Positions 63,001 through 64,000 of a stretch of DNA of 64,000 bases are shown here, one piece after another. The notes beneath the pieces were generated by a model, which ran no database searches, was not told the DNA's origin, and was given only the letters and a program-made list of their open reading frames with translations. This stretch comes from Sinonovacula constricta (Eukaryota > Mollusca > Bivalvia > Cardiida > Solecurtidae), in contig CM017564.1 of NCBI GenBank assembly GCA_007844125.1, positions 18,406,290-18,470,289 on the forward strand. Direction: 5' to 3'. Each line of letters begins with the position of its first letter. Position 1 is the stretch's first letter. The translations under genes and the position numbers were made by a program.

Positions 63001-64000
63001 TGTACACTGTGTGTGTTGTTATATGTGTACACTGTGTGTGTTGTTATATGTGTACACTGTATGTGTTGTTATATGTGTAAACTGTATGTGTTGTTATATG
63101 TGTACACTGTATGGGTTGTTATATGTGTACACTGTATGTGTTGTTATATGTGTACAATGTATGGGTTGTTATATGTGTACACTGTGTATGTTGTTATATG
63201 TGTACACTGTATGGGTTGTTATATGTGTACACTGTGTGTGTTGTTATATGTGTACACTGTGTGTGTTGTTATATGTGTACACTGTATGGGTTGTTATATG
63301 TGTACACTGTATGTGTTGTTATATGTGTACACTGTGTGTGTTGTTATATGTGTACACAGTGTGTGTTGTTATATGTGTACACTGTATGGGTTGTTATATG
63401 TGTACACAGTATGGGTTGTTATATGTGTACACTGTGTGTTGTTATATGTGTACACTGTGTGTGTTGTTATATGTGTACACAGTGTGTGTTGTTATATGTG
63501 TTCACTGTGTGGATTGTTATATGTGTGCACTGTATGGGTTGTTATATGTGTACACTGTGTGTGTTGTTATATGTGTACACAGTGTGTGTTGTTATATGTG
63601 TACACTGTGTGTGTTGTTATATGTGTACACTGTATGGGTTGTTATATGTGTACACTGTGTGTGTTGTTATATGTGTACACTGTATGGGTTGTTATATGTG
63701 TACACTGTGTGTGTTGTAATATGTGTACACTGTGTGTGTTGTTATATGTGTACACTGTGTGTGTTGTTATATGTGTACACTGTGTGTGTTGTTATATGTG
63801 TACACTGTGTGTGTTGTTATATGTGTACACTGTATGGGTTGTTATATGTGTACACTGTATGGGTTGTTATATGTGTACACTGTGTGTGTTGTTATATGTG
63901 TACACTGTATGGGTTGTTATATGTGTACACTGTATGGGTTGTTATATGTGTACACTGTGTGGGTTGTTAGATGTGTACACTGTGTGTGTTGTTATATGTG
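60030..64000 (+). repeat. 25-bp satellite array, continues past window edge
   Basis: Consensus unit TGTGTGTTGTTATATGTGTA followed by CACTG, 25 bases, roughly 160 copies. Six bases vary (TGTGTG, TATGGG, TGTGGG, TATGTG). From about 62400 rightward the units are regular; between 60000 and 62000 many are 22-24 bases or otherwise altered. Alternating purine/pyrimidine tracts and the GTGTACAC palindrome recur in each unit. Because the unit lacks stops in the plus frames and 25 is not a multiple of 3, very long plus-strand frames arise (for example 59996-62350, 61179-62855, 62360-63970) with a YVYTVCVVICVHC-type repeat. I regard these as non-coding. Confidence 0.95.

Noticed and set aside
59996..63970. 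Very long plus-strand frames (up to 784 codons) of YVYTVCVVICVHC type
   Set aside because: Pure by-product of a stop-free 25-bp satellite, present in several frames at once with arbitrary indels; no start context or domain.

Overview
This is eukaryotic, transposon-dense DNA. GT-AG intron signals, animal-type retroelements, hAT and BED genes, a BEN-domain exon and a Polinton/adintovirus-like element point to an invertebrate. A SINE-like tail and LINE 3' ends resemble molluscan repeats, so a mollusc is my best guess (inference only). There is no bacterial content.

1-10.4 kb (minus strand): part of a Polinton/Maverick (adintovirus-like) element. Reading leftwards it holds small regulatory-type genes, a BIR protein, a chromodomain integrase, penton-like and double-jelly-roll capsid genes, an adenain-like protease and a packaging ATPase. 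No DNA polymerase is visible; it may lie left of base 1. Two proteins look like PC4 ssDNA-binding domains. Protease and integrase each carry a one-base frame break. A LINE scrap sits at 7.9-8.2 kb.

10.4-27.9 kb: short repeats, then two copies of a spliced host-like gene (signal peptide, Thr-rich exon, variable last exon). In copy 1 the last exon runs in frame into a hAT transposase fragment. In copy 2 it carries a BEN-like domain that is split by a complete Ty3/gypsy element (17166-25893, TSD ACGC). That element has gag, pol, a small accessory ORF and an envelope-like gene, and its gag-pol junction shows a textbook -1 frameshift signal.

27.9-33.0 kb: a mosaic of a decayed gypsy 5' end, a hAT remnant and retroelement debris. 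33.1-41.7 kb: a complete minus-strand BEL/Pao element (TSD ATCAT) with nearly identical LTRs but a broken pol. 42.3-53.97 kb: remnants of LINEs, a second BEL-like element, two hAT elements and a multicopy gene family of unknown function. 54.46-59.50 kb: a minus-strand gypsy element with 127-bp LTRs (TSD GTTTG), several lesions and a piece of its own pol lodged between LTR and primer-binding site. 60.0-64.0 kb: a 25-bp satellite running off the right edge; it has no stop codons over long stretches and so produces false long ORFs.

Several breaks are single-base indels, so uncorrected assembly errors must be kept in mind. All names come from motif reading without database searches.
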